DNA from: Mucilaginibacter jinjuensis
Lineage (GTDB): Bacteria; Bacteroidota; Bacteroidia; Sphingobacteriales; Sphingobacteriaceae
Direction: 5' to 3'
Length of the DNA stretch: 64,000 nucleotides
Assembly: GCF_028596025.1 (NCBI RefSeq)
Contig: NZ_CP117167.1
Coordinates: forward strand, 5,828,001 to 5,892,000
Part shown: piece after piece, positions 42,010-50,560 of the stretch
How the letters are laid out: every line of letters begins with the position of its first letter
Numbering within the stretch: position 1 is the first letter of the stretch
Translations under genes and position numbers: made by a program
Notes under the pieces: generated by a model
The model's database searches: none
What the model was told of the DNA's origin: nothing
Seen by the model: the letters and a program-made list of their open reading frames with translations, nothing else

Positions 42010-42033
42010 ACTAAACAATCTAACAAACACTAA

Positions 42034-43647
42034 CTATTGCTTATCCCACCATACGCGCGAAGTAAGTACATCGCCGCCTGGTACAGCATTGTGCGCTGCG
42101 TTATAGTTGGCCGTATTAGTACCGGCCTCAATAATTGGATATGGGAACCTGCGTGGTATAGTACCATTGGTTGAGTTACCCGGGTAAACAACCGGTGTTA
42201 AAGCCGGGTAACCAGAGCGGCGCCAGTTAGCCCATGATTCATAAAAATCTAACATGGTGTTGGTTAACAACCAGTATTGGGTGTTAATTTGGTTTAAACC
42301 ATCAGCCGCATTGTATGGGTGTGCGGTTACATAAGTTTCTGCGGTAGCATCACTCACGGTAGCTGTTGGGTCATACTGGCTTAAGTAGGTAATAGCCGCC
42401 TTTACACCATCATGGTAGTGTTGTGATGCGCTACCTGCAACGCCAAAACGCTGTGCAGCATCTGCCAGTAATAACTCAGACTCGGCATAAGTTAATACGA
42501 AGGTTGGGCCATTACGTTTAATCAAGGCCGGAGCCGGTGATGAGTAATCTGTAAACGTGGTAAAGCTTGGGTCGCTATAGATCGAGATACCAGCTGTTGC
42601 ACTCAGATCCTTACCGTTAGGCATACCTTTTTGTACCGCAGGGCTTGCATTTGCTGCAGGGTTCTGGGTTTTGGTACCGTCTGTAAGGTATAATTGCGTA
42701 ACGGCAACCGCGCCTAAACGAGGGTCGTTAGTAGCTTTAAGCTGATCGATAAAGGTTTTTGACCAACGTACATAAAAATTCTCCTGGCCACCATCGCCTA
42801 ATAAAATCTGGCTATTGCGGTTTTGAGTAGTACGGCCACCTGTAATATCACCTAATAAGTAAGCATTATCAGCATTGCTTGCCATGGTATTGCCTACCGC
42901 CTTTTGCACATAAGTTTGTGCGGTAGCAGGATCAACTTTACTTAAACGCATAGCTATACGTAACAGCAAAGTATTACCAAAACGTTTCCATTTAGTGATA
43001 TCGCCTTTGTAGTAGCTATCGCCAGTCGGTTTATCACCGGCAGGGTCTAATTGCGAAGTTGCGTCGCTTACTTCTTTTAACAGGTCGGTATAAATATCCT
43101 GTTGCTTATCGTATTTAGGGAAGTAGTTTTTATCGTAATAGCCTAAACCAGCTTCAGAGTAAGGGCAATCGCCATACAGGTCGGTAATACGCTCAAAGAT
43201 CAGGGCTTTCATAATACGGGCAATATTGTGCAGGTTTTTGTATTGCGCCTTGCCTGTGGTTGATTGTACCACATCAACAATTGGCCTTACCTGCTCTGGG
43301 TATGCACCGTCTCCACCGGTTGGAGTACTGGTGGCAAAGCCCCAGTAAGCTGCGGTATAACCGGCATTCAGTATATACTTATCACCTGCCCAATAGCCAA
43401 TTACGGTAGATAAACCCTGCATCATGGTTGAGCAATAGATCAGGTTTCCGCGCCAGGTATCATAGGCAAAATCCATACTGCCCGAGTAACCTAACTGTGC
43501 ACTGGTTAATAAATAATTTGGATCGAAGTTGGCCTGGTTATAGGTAGCCGGGTTAGTATTAATGGTATCAAAATCCTTTCTGCAGCCCGAACTTATAAAC
43601 AATCCCGCCAGCATAACTGCAGCGGCATATTTGTATGTCTTTTTCAT
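42034..43647 (-). CDS. SusD/RagB-like outer-membrane nutrient-binding lipoprotein
   Basis: 537 residues. Lipoprotein signal with lipidated Cys near 22 (LFISSGCRKDFD). The N-terminus TINTNPATYNQANFDPNYLL is the typical SusD-like_2 entry. Helical TPR-type repeats follow, with NLHNIARIMKALIFERITDL near 134-153 and RFGNTLLLRIAMRLSKVDP near 221. C-terminal blocks SWANWRRSGYPALTP near 474 and RRFPYPIIEAGTN near 497 are family hallmarks. It caps the TonB-dependent SusC-like pore encoded 26 bp upstream. The ligand is unknown. Confidence 0.94.
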   Translation of the reverse strand: MKKTYKYAAAVMLAGLFISSGCRKDFDTINTNPATYNQANFDPNYLLTSAQLGYSGSMDFAYDTWRGNLIYCSTMMQGLSTVIGYWAGDKYILNAGYTAAYWGFATSTPTGGDGAYPEQVRPIVDVVQSTTGKAQYKNLHNIARIMKALIFERITDLYGDCPYSEAGLGYYDKNYFPKYDKQQDIYTDLLKEVSDATSQLDPAGDKPTGDSYYKGDITKWKRFGNTLLLRIAMRLSKVDPATAQTYVQKAVGNTMASNADNAYLLGDITGGRTTQNRNSQILLGDGGQENFYVRWSKTFIDQLKATNDPRLGAVAVTQLYLTDGTKTQNPAANASPAVQKGMPNGKDLSATAGISIYSDPSFTTFTDYSSPAPALIKRNGPTFVLTYAESELLLADAAQRFGVAGSASQHYHDGVKAAITYLSQYDPTATVSDATAETYVTAHPYNAADGLNQINTQYWLLTNTMLDFYESWANWRRSGYPALTPVVYPGNSTNGTIPRRFPYPIIEAGTNTANYNAAHNAVPGGDVLTSRVWWDKQ

Positions 43648-43673
43648 CTTAGTAAGATTAATCGTTAATAGAA

Positions 43674-46600
43674 TTATAATTTAACACTCAGGTTTAAGCC
43701 GTAAGTTCTGGTTGGGGGCACGCCGCCCAATTCTAAACCAGCTGCATTAGGGCTGTAATCTGCTTCAGGATCAATGTTGTCTGTTTTCTTGTGGATGTAA
43801 AACAAGTTGCGGCCAACTAAACTAAGTGTAGCGCCTTTAATTACATTGTTAAACATTTTAGCAGGGAAGCTATATCCGAAAGTGATCTGACGGAATTTGA
43901 TGAAGCTGGCATCCTGCACAAACAAGCTCGAAACGTTATTGGCCAAAGTAGTGTAGTAGTTAGCAGCGCCCTGCCCTAAAGCATCGCGGTTAACTAAAGT
44001 GGCCTGGTGTAAACCTAATACATAACCATAGTAATCTGTTGCAGAGAAGATCTTGCCACCAAATTTACCATCGATTAAAGTTGTTAAAGAGAATCTTTTG
44101 TAAGCGAATTCGTTGCTCCAGCCCGCAGTCCATTTGCCATAAGCAGAACCGTAAGGCTTAAGGTCGCCCTGAACCGGGATGTTGTTGGCATCAACAACTA
44201 TTTTACCTGATGCATCGCGTTTATAATCAAACGCCATGATCTGGTTTGCAGGTAAGCCTACAATATCTTCGGTAAAACCATTCCCTGTACGTGAGGTACC
44301 ACCCGGCAATGAAGTTTGGCCGGCAGCTAATGAAACAACTTTGTTGTTATTCATTGATCCGTTTAGGGAAGTAGTCCAGCGGAAATTAGTAGTTTTAAAA
44401 GGAGTACCTGATATCAACATCTCCAAACCACGGTTTTGTAACTGGCCGATGTTAAGGATAGCGCCACCGTAACCAGATGTTACAGATGCAGGTGCGCTCA
44501 GGATCTCGTCTTTTGATTTTTTATCGTACCAGGTAAGGTCTAAACTTAAACGGTCTTTAAAGAAACGCAGCTCTGTACCAATTTCAAGCTCTGTTGCTAT
44601 TGAAGCAATTAAACTGCTGTTTGGCACGTTAAGGTTTGCAATTAAGCCCAGCGGCGAACCATTAAGCGATGCATTATTAAAGTTATAAGCTAATTGGGTT
44701 TGGTATGGCGTAGTAGCCTGGCCAACCTGTGCATAACCCGCACGTAATTTACCGAAGCTTAACCAGGTTGGGTGCCACAGTTCAGAGAAAACGAACGAGC
44801 CGTTTACACCACCGTAAGATTTATCTAATGCATTTTTAGTACCCGGCGTTGCAAGTGTAGAGTACCAGTCGGTACGGAATGAACCTGTTAAATATAAATA
44901 GCTTTTGTAATCAGCCTCTAAAGTACCGTAAGCAGATTCAACCTCCTGATCAGATGGAAGATATTGCGTAGTAGCTTCCTGACCAACGTTGGCAATATTG
45001 TATACGTAAGGCACAATAAAGTTGCTGCCGGCCATACCAAAAAACTCCTGCTTGGTTCTTCTGTAGCTACCGCCAATATTAGGTGTGATAGCAAAATCAC
45101 TTATTTTAAAAGTTTTTCCGAACAATACGTCTGTGTTGATGTCAGAAAAATTGGTGGTATTTTCTGTTATCGAACCCAATGGGCGGTAAGCAGTACCTGT
45201 TGGCACAACGCCGGTATAGCGATCGTTATAAGCATCGCGGCCAGCACGGCCTTGTATAAAGTAACCGCTGTTAAAGTTATAGCGTAAAGTTGCTGATGAA
45301 ATTAAACGCTCGCGGTTGGTATTGTTAACAAAATTGTTGGCCGCAAAGTATGGGTTTGTAGCGTAAGCATTTGCAGAATAAGCATATTCGCTGCCATCGG
45401 CATTGGTTGCTTTTGCTAAAGTGCGTACATCAACACTGGTAGGTAACAGGGTTACGTTGTAGTTAGAGTTACCCGGACCATCACTTAAAAACGGCCTGTT
45501 GTGCGCCTGCTCTAAAATGTAGTTGTTTCTTACATCCAGGGTCAGGTTTTTGGTAACGTTATAATTTGCTGCAAGGTTAAATGTTTGGCGGTTTAAACCA
45601 GAGTTTGGTGTAATTGCATCATTATGTAAATCACTTGCCGAAAAACGTACCGAACCACCATCGAAGCTTTTATTGAAAGCTAAGGTATTGGTTGCTGTAC
45701 CACCTGTACGGTAAAAGTTACTAATGTTATTTTTTTGAGCGATATACGGTCGGGCTACGCCATCAAACTGAACTACGCTCGAGCCATCTAAACGTCCACC
45801 CCAGCTTGACTGGCCAGATTGAAATGCATCGTTTAAACTGGCAGGCTTAACCCCGTTAGCACCGTTACCGTAAACGTATTGCCAGTTGGTTTGGTCTATA
45901 ACGGTTTCGGCTACATAGTTTGAGTTAAATTCGATACCACTGTCTTTACCGCTTTTGGTAGTAATTAAAATTACACCGGCTTTACCACGGTAACCATATA
46001 ATGCAGATGCCGCAGCACCTTTTAGTACAGACATGGTTTCAATATCATCAGGGTTAATGTTACCGATGGCATCACCCAAATCTGGTTGGTTATCATACTG
46101 GTTACCCATTGCAGAGTTGGGGTTGTTTTCCATCGGCACGCCGTTAACCACATATAATGGCTGGTTGGTTTGCGATAAGCTTGAAATACCACGTATAATA
46201 ACATTTGATGACGAACCCGGCCCACCCGCTGTTGGGGTAACGTTTAAACCGGCTACTTTACCCTCTAACGAGTTAATTACGTTAGGTTCGCGGGCCTGGG
46301 TTAACTCGTCGCCTTTTACTTCGGTAACAGAATAACCTAAAGCTTTTCTTTCTTTTTTAACACCCAGCGCGGTTACAACAACTTCGCCAAGCTCTTTCGA
46401 ATTTTCATTCAGCAATATTGTTAATGATGCCGGTGAAGCAATGGTTACTTCTTTAGGCAAATAACCTAAATAGCTAAAAACCAATACATCGCCAACGTTG
46501 GCATCAATAGCAAACTTTCCGTTCACATCTGTTTGGGTACCTTTTGATGTACCCTTTACCGTAACGGTTACGCCAATAAGCACCTGGCCATTGGCATCTC

Positions 46601-47048
46601 TTACCATACCGCCAATTTTAAGGGCAGCACTGCTGGTATTTGCAGTAGCAGTTGGCGCTAGTTGAGGAATATCGGCCAAGTTTTGTGCTACGCCGATGTA
46701 ATTGCCTACTACTTTAAACTGTAGCTGGGTTTTATTTTGTAATTGGGTTAATACAGCCGGAAGCTGCTCATTTTTAATATGAAGAGTTAATGCTGGCAGT
46801 GTATTGATCACTTGTTCATCGTAAACAAATGTCACCTTTGCCTGTTGTTCAATACGTTTAAAAACTTGTTTTACACTCGCTTTTGTAACGTTTAAATTCA
46901 TCTCCTGGGCACGGGTTCCGGTAGCCATCAGCAGTGAAGTACAACACATTTGTATGCCAATAATTATTGTAGAAATGCGCATGCATTTTCGGACTATAGG
47001 CAGTGTTTTGCCGTAAAAATTATTCATGTTTAATGGGTTTAATGTCAT
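43674..47048 (-). CDS. SusC/RagA-like TonB-linked outer-membrane transporter with STN domain
   Basis: 1124 residues; ATG 47027 (MNNFYGKTLPIVRK) is an alternative start. After a signal segment (about 28-47) come: an STN signalling domain about 50-115 (VTKASVKQVFKRIEQQA, LPALTLHIKNEQL); a carboxypeptidase-D-like beta domain about 145-215 (GGMVRDANGQVLIGVTVTVK); the TonB-box/plug domain about 225-360 (LEGKVAGLNV, NVIIRGISSL, QPLYVVNGVPM); and a 22-strand barrel. The STN domain shows it is a signalling transporter that talks to the FecR-like protein encoded just upstream. A member of the FecR-SusC-SusD operon. Confidence 0.94.
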   Translation of the reverse strand: MTLNPLNMNNFYGKTLPIVRKCMRISTIIIGIQMCCTSLLMATGTRAQEMNLNVTKASVKQVFKRIEQQAKVTFVYDEQVINTLPALTLHIKNEQLPAVLTQLQNKTQLQFKVVGNYIGVAQNLADIPQLAPTATANTSSAALKIGGMVRDANGQVLIGVTVTVKGTSKGTQTDVNGKFAIDANVGDVLVFSYLGYLPKEVTIASPASLTILLNENSKELGEVVVTALGVKKERKALGYSVTEVKGDELTQAREPNVINSLEGKVAGLNVTPTAGGPGSSSNVIIRGISSLSQTNQPLYVVNGVPMENNPNSAMGNQYDNQPDLGDAIGNINPDDIETMSVLKGAAASALYGYRGKAGVILITTKSGKDSGIEFNSNYVAETVIDQTNWQYVYGNGANGVKPASLNDAFQSGQSSWGGRLDGSSVVQFDGVARPYIAQKNNISNFYRTGGTATNTLAFNKSFDGGSVRFSASDLHNDAITPNSGLNRQTFNLAANYNVTKNLTLDVRNNYILEQAHNRPFLSDGPGNSNYNVTLLPTSVDVRTLAKATNADGSEYAYSANAYATNPYFAANNFVNNTNRERLISSATLRYNFNSGYFIQGRAGRDAYNDRYTGVVPTGTAYRPLGSITENTTNFSDINTDVLFGKTFKISDFAITPNIGGSYRRTKQEFFGMAGSNFIVPYVYNIANVGQEATTQYLPSDQEVESAYGTLEADYKSYLYLTGSFRTDWYSTLATPGTKNALDKSYGGVNGSFVFSELWHPTWLSFGKLRAGYAQVGQATTPYQTQLAYNFNNASLNGSPLGLIANLNVPNSSLIASIATELEIGTELRFFKDRLSLDLTWYDKKSKDEILSAPASVTSGYGGAILNIGQLQNRGLEMLISGTPFKTTNFRWTTSLNGSMNNNKVVSLAAGQTSLPGGTSRTGNGFTEDIVGLPANQIMAFDYKRDASGKIVVDANNIPVQGDLKPYGSAYGKWTAGWSNEFAYKRFSLTTLIDGKFGGKIFSATDYYGYVLGLHQATLVNRDALGQGAANYYTTLANNVSSLFVQDASFIKFRQITFGYSFPAKMFNNVIKGATLSLVGRNLFYIHKKTDNIDPEADYSPNAAGLELGGVPPTRTYGLNLSVKL

Positions 47049-47163
47049 AGTTTAACTAAGCCGGATGCATTATGGGTCTCAAGCATTTTGCAATGGCTAA
47101 TCTTATTGCCGGGAATATTCGCAGTATCCCCTACCTCCTGCCTTAGCTGCTAAAACAGGATAA

Positions 47164-48141
47164 TTATTTTACTACTACTGTACTATCATTGGCAATCTGA
47201 TATTTAAAGTGTTTGGTGAAGCTTAGTATTTCCATTATTGTATCTAAATGCTGGTTACCTAATTTGATAGATATCCGTTCATTCAGTAATTCTTTATTTT
47301 CTACTGTTATTTTGGTATTGTATTCTTTCTCGAGCGCATTAAATACATTGGCCAGGCTCTCCTGCTCAAATACGAAACTGTTTTTACACCACGCATTTAC
47401 CATAGCCTCATGCACAGGCTCCTTAATTAACTGATTGGTGATGTTGCTTAATACTATCTGCTGTTGGGGCAGTAACATCAGCACATCTTTACTTCTGTTA
47501 GTTAATGAAACCCCAACTTTGCCTGTAACCACACTTACCCGTGTTTGGCCATCCTTCTTATAATTGCTTACATCAAATGATGTACCTAGCACGGTAATGT
47601 TTACACGGCGGGTTTTTACAATAAAAGGATGTTTATCATCATGGCGGATATCAAAAAACGCCCGGCCATCTACCAGTTCTACCATGCGGGTTTTACCCGA
47701 AAAGCTTTTAGGGTATTTAAAAATAGATCCCACGTTAAGCCATACCCGCGACCCATCTGGTAGTGTGACATGCAGTACCCGGTTAGCGGGTACATTTACT
47801 ACTTGCTTTTCAACCTCTTTAACGGCTACTTTACCGGCAGGCCATATACAATAACAAACGATGGCTAAAACCGCAGCAACATAAGCAACACGCAGCCATA
47901 GTTGCTTCACATTATACTTTGGGTTGATAACTGCCGCAGGCGCCGCACTTTCCTGCATTCTTTGCCGGATATTTTCAAATATCCGCCGCTTTATTTCGGC
48001 TTCTGTTTCATTTGTATCTACTTCTTCAGCATCGCCGGCATAAATGGCTTCATACCATTGGTTAATCCGCTCCTTTTCTTCGGCAGATGCTGTACCATTT
48101 AGATACTTTTTTGCTAATAACTTCAGTTCGTTAAGTCCCAT
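47164..48141 (-). CDS. FecR-family anti-sigma / sigma regulator
   Basis: About 325 residues from ATG 48141 (ATG 48168 also possible). Cytoplasmic N-terminus with DUF4880-like helices (LNELKLLAKKYLNGTASAEE), one transmembrane helix near 88-105 (VAYVAAVLAIVCYCIWPAG), FecR domain about 120-215 (VLHVTLPDGSRVWLNVGSI, VELVDGRAFFDIRHDDKHPF, VLGTSFDVSNYKKDG). A DUF4974-like C-terminal domain follows (VFNALEKEYNTKITVENK, near 270-325). FecR proteins link SusC STN domains to an ECF sigma factor, yet no sigma gene is adjacent; the nearest regulators upstream are a LytTR pair. Confidence 0.92.
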   Translation of the reverse strand: MGLNELKLLAKKYLNGTASAEEKERINQWYEAIYAGDAEEVDTNETEAEIKRRIFENIRQRMQESAAPAAVINPKYNVKQLWLRVAYVAAVLAIVCYCIWPAGKVAVKEVEKQVVNVPANRVLHVTLPDGSRVWLNVGSIFKYPKSFSGKTRMVELVDGRAFFDIRHDDKHPFIVKTRRVNITVLGTSFDVSNYKKDGQTRVSVVTGKVGVSLTNRSKDVLMLLPQQQIVLSNITNQLIKEPVHEAMVNAWCKNSFVFEQESLANVFNALEKEYNTKITVENKELLNERISIKLGNQHLDTIMEILSFTKHFKYQIANDSTVVVK

Positions 48142-48428
48142 CGAAAGTATTTGTACCCTATTTAGCATATAGAGTATACTTTACAGCAAATACCCTTAAT
48201 ATTACCCGATATTTTTTCAAATACTTCTAACAGGAGTAACCTACAAGTACAAAACACTCAATAAAAGCAACTATTGATTAAAAATAGCATTAAAAAACAT
48301 AGAAATACTTATGAAAATTGAACAAACAAAAGTAAATCATCGATAATTTCATATTTATTCAACAAAAGCAACCTTAAATAGTAAACTAAAAGCCGTGATT
48401 ACTTTCACGTGATTGACAATTTATCCGT

Positions 48429-49163
48429 CTACTTTTCCCAATCACCTCGCTTTAGGGTAACTTTTCTGATTTTTGAAAAAAATTGATCGCGATATTTTAG
48501 CCCTATAGGTAAGGCCGTAACGGGTTGGCTATGGAGTATCACATGGCCAGATTCGATGGTTTTGATCTTGGCATCATTTACCAGATATGATTTATGAATG
48601 CGCGAGAATTTATCGGCTGGCAAAAACTGCTCAACCTCTTTCATGGTTAAATAAGTAACAAGCTTATCGCTCTGGTGATAAATAATAACATAGTTGTTAA
48701 GACTTTGCACATAGAATAGCTCTTCCATGTTAATCTTAATCATCTTTTTATTATCTCCCTGTATGTAAAAGAAATTTTTTGAGGCGTCCTTTTTCTTTCC
48801 GGCAGCATCGGCTACTTTTTGCGCCACCCGATCGCAGCAGGTAACAAACCGCGAATAAGAGATCGGCTTAAGCAAATAATCGGCAATATCCCGGTTATAG
48901 CCCTCTACAGCATATTCTGCATGGCCGGTGGTAAAAACAATATGTATTTTTTGGCCAAGCAATTTCATAAATTCCAGACCGGATATTTCGGGCATATCAA
49001 TATCCAGGAACAAGACATCAGGAGTTAGCTCGGTTATTTTCCTCAGTGCTTCCAAAGGATTAGTTTCCGATCCGGCTAATTCAATCCCAGATGTCCGTTC
49101 AATGTAGTCTGTTAATAATTCAATCGCATGTGCCTCATCATCCAGTATAAAGCTTTTCAGCAT
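48429..49163 (-). CDS. LytTR-family response regulator
   Basis: 244 residues: receiver domain (1-120) with DDE at 8-10, phospho-acceptor Asp54 in LFLDIDMPEISG, Thr-Gly in FTTGHAEYAV and Lys in YLLKPISYSRF. LytTR DNA-binding domain (about 140-238) with FFYIQGDNKKMIKINMEELF near 143 and FSRIHKSYLVNDAKI near 195. It overlaps the sensor kinase gene by 7 bp. The targets are unknown; the divergent RiPP locus and the FecR-SusCD operon next to it are the candidates. Confidence 0.94.
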   Translation of the reverse strand: MLKSFILDDEAHAIELLTDYIERTSGIELAGSETNPLEALRKITELTPDVLFLDIDMPEISGLEFMKLLGQKIHIVFTTGHAEYAVEGYNRDIADYLLKPISYSRFVTCCDRVAQKVADAAGKKKDASKNFFYIQGDNKKMIKINMEELFYVQSLNNYVIIYHQSDKLVTYLTMKEVEQFLPADKFSRIHKSYLVNDAKIKTIESGHVILHSQPVTALPIGLKYRDQFFSKIRKVTLKRGDWEK

Positions 49164-50260
49164 GGGGACATTTGTATGTCAAGTTCTACAGTATAAATAT
49201 TCTCTGTAGTGGCAATATCAAGCCTGTGTCTATCAGCAAAAATATTATTAAGTCTCAATTTCGTATTTTCCAAGCCAACGCCATAACCTTCTGTTCCCTT
49301 ACGTTTTTGAATTACATTTTTACTACGGAATTGCAGAACCCCATCCGCCTCTTTTATGCTTACAACAGCAGGTGTTTCGGGGTCATTCAATTTACCATAT
49401 TTAAATATATTTTCAACAAAACTAACTAATAATAATGGCGGTATAGTAAAAGATGGCGTAATAAGGCCTAATTCGAATTTTATTTGAAGTTCTCCGTTAA
49501 ACCGTAACTGGTTAAGCTCAATCAAATTGCTGATCTGTTCAATTTCTTCATGAATAGGCATTTGGCCGTTTGCATCAGATTTACGGAGAGAATACCTGGT
49601 GATATCAGAAAGTAACATAACTGCCTCTGCGGCGCTGGCCGATACTTTATGAATAGTATTATAAACGAAATTTAATGAATTGAATAAAAAATGCGGATTA
49701 ATCTGCGCCTTTAAAAAAGCGTTTTCAGAAACAATTATTTTCTTTTGAAGCTCGAGTTGTTCGTTCTTATCCTCTAATTGTTTTTGAATTAACACATCAA
49801 TCTCTATTCTCGATTTCAGTAAATATCCCCCAAGCCAGTAACCGGTGCTTATTAGTATCATGTAAAAGGCTCTGTACGTACTTGTAACTATGAAAGAATT
49901 GGTACTTCTGACTGGCAGGGTGCTGATCTTCAATAAAGCCAGGAAATGGTCGAGCGAGTAAAGTAAAACGAGATATAAAACTATTTCAAGTATAATACCG
50001 GCAAGTAACGGTAGCTGTAATATTGATTTACTTTTATAGGCCTTTGGAAATAAAAAAAGCGAGTTACAATAAAACAGCCCAATATTTAGTAAGTAGTGGA
50101 TAGCAATATCCAAAGGCGAAGTAAAATGAGGTATAATATAGTAAAGGGCTGATAATTCATAGGCTATAAATATTGCCCAAACTATAATATGAGCATATAT
50201 TATTTTCGTTCGAGAATATACACCTCTCCCATTTTTAAGTTTACCTACCCCTGTCCCCAT
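49157..50260 (-). CDS. LytS-like sensor histidine kinase
   Basis: 367 residues with four transmembrane helices in the first half (about 20-40, 55-75, 80-105, 125-150), a short coiled coil, then the His_kinase domain: ENAFLKAQINPHFLFNSLNF near 183-202 (phospho-acceptor His) and the ATPase segment GVGLENTKLRLNNIF near 322. Its stop overlaps the LytTR regulator's start. Its own start is 56 bp from the divergent small peptide gene, so the two transcripts must share a promoter region. Confidence 0.92.
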   Translation of the reverse strand: MGTGVGKLKNGRGVYSRTKIIYAHIIVWAIFIAYELSALYYIIPHFTSPLDIAIHYLLNIGLFYCNSLFLFPKAYKSKSILQLPLLAGIILEIVLYLVLLYSLDHFLALLKISTLPVRSTNSFIVTSTYRAFYMILISTGYWLGGYLLKSRIEIDVLIQKQLEDKNEQLELQKKIIVSENAFLKAQINPHFLFNSLNFVYNTIHKVSASAAEAVMLLSDITRYSLRKSDANGQMPIHEEIEQISNLIELNQLRFNGELQIKFELGLITPSFTIPPLLLVSFVENIFKYGKLNDPETPAVVSIKEADGVLQFRSKNVIQKRKGTEGYGVGLENTKLRLNNIFADRHRLDIATTENIYTVELDIQMSPC

Positions 50261-50273
50261 TTCACGTAATGTT

Positions 50274-50305
50274 TTTGTGTGCTATCGCTTATACCCCTAA
50301 AATTG
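50274..50305 (+). promoter_or_regulatory. predicted promoter of the RiPP-like precursor
   Basis: TTTG at 50274-50277, 20 nt, then TAAAATTG at 50298-50305, one mismatch from TAnnTTTG. It points at the peptide gene (ATG 50317) and lies between it and the divergent kinase gene. Confidence 0.55.
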
Positions 50306-50316
50306 ATAAAAAAAAC

Positions 50317-50472
50317 ATGGAAATGAAAACCAATAACAAATTAGCTCCGAAAGTGAAAACATTATTTCATTTCGCGAAATCAAAACCAGGTAACAACGTA
50401 GCCCCAAGTGGAAACACTAACACTGTTGCTACTACTGTCTCAATTAGTTCGGTAGCCTACAATATCAACTAA
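50317..50472 (+). CDS. candidate RiPP precursor peptide, Cys-free and Ser/Thr-rich
   Basis: 51 residues from ATG 50317 (ATG 50323 gives 49). A basic leader (residues 1-25, MKTNNKLAPKVKTLFHFAKS then KPG) is followed by a core-like C-terminus: NNVAPSGNTNTVATTVSISS and VAYNIN. The last 21 residues hold eight Ser/Thr (31, 34, 36, 39, 40, 42, 44, 45) and there is no Cys at all. A LanB-type dehydratase gene follows after a hairpin, the usual order of precursor and modifying enzyme in class I lanthipeptide loci. Without Cys it cannot form lanthionine bridges on its own; dehydrated residues (Dha/Dhb) would be the expected change. Precursor identity is inferred from context and composition. Confidence 0.65.
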   Translation: MEMKTNNKLAPKVKTLFHFAKSKPGNNVAPSGNTNTVATTVSISSVAYNIN

Positions 50473-50479
50473 TTTTTTT

Positions 50480-50517
50480 AACGCCCCGGCTAAAATCACT
50501 TAGCCGGGGCGTTTTCT
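50480..50517 (+). terminator. hairpin between precursor and dehydratase genes
   Basis: A perfect 14-bp stem, AACGCCCCGGCTAA (50480-50493) with TTAGCCGGGGCGTT (50500-50513), six-base loop, then TTTTC. It would make a short abundant precursor transcript with limited read-through into the enzyme gene. Confidence 0.8.
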
Positions 50518-50560
50518 ATCTTTCTTGTTAGCCTTCTTAAACTATTAGCTTTCATTTATT

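Noticed and set aside
48169..48428. Hidden ECF sigma factor upstream of fecR
   Set aside because: Only 260 bp, A+T-rich, with no open frame long enough for a sigma factor on either strand.
50269..50316. Longer start of the candidate precursor at ATG 50269, which would add a Cys (MFLCAIAYTP)
   Set aside because: It begins 9 bp from the divergent kinase start and upstream of the predicted promoter, and its N-terminus looks unlike a RiPP leader. The Cys would in any case lie before the leader, not in the core.
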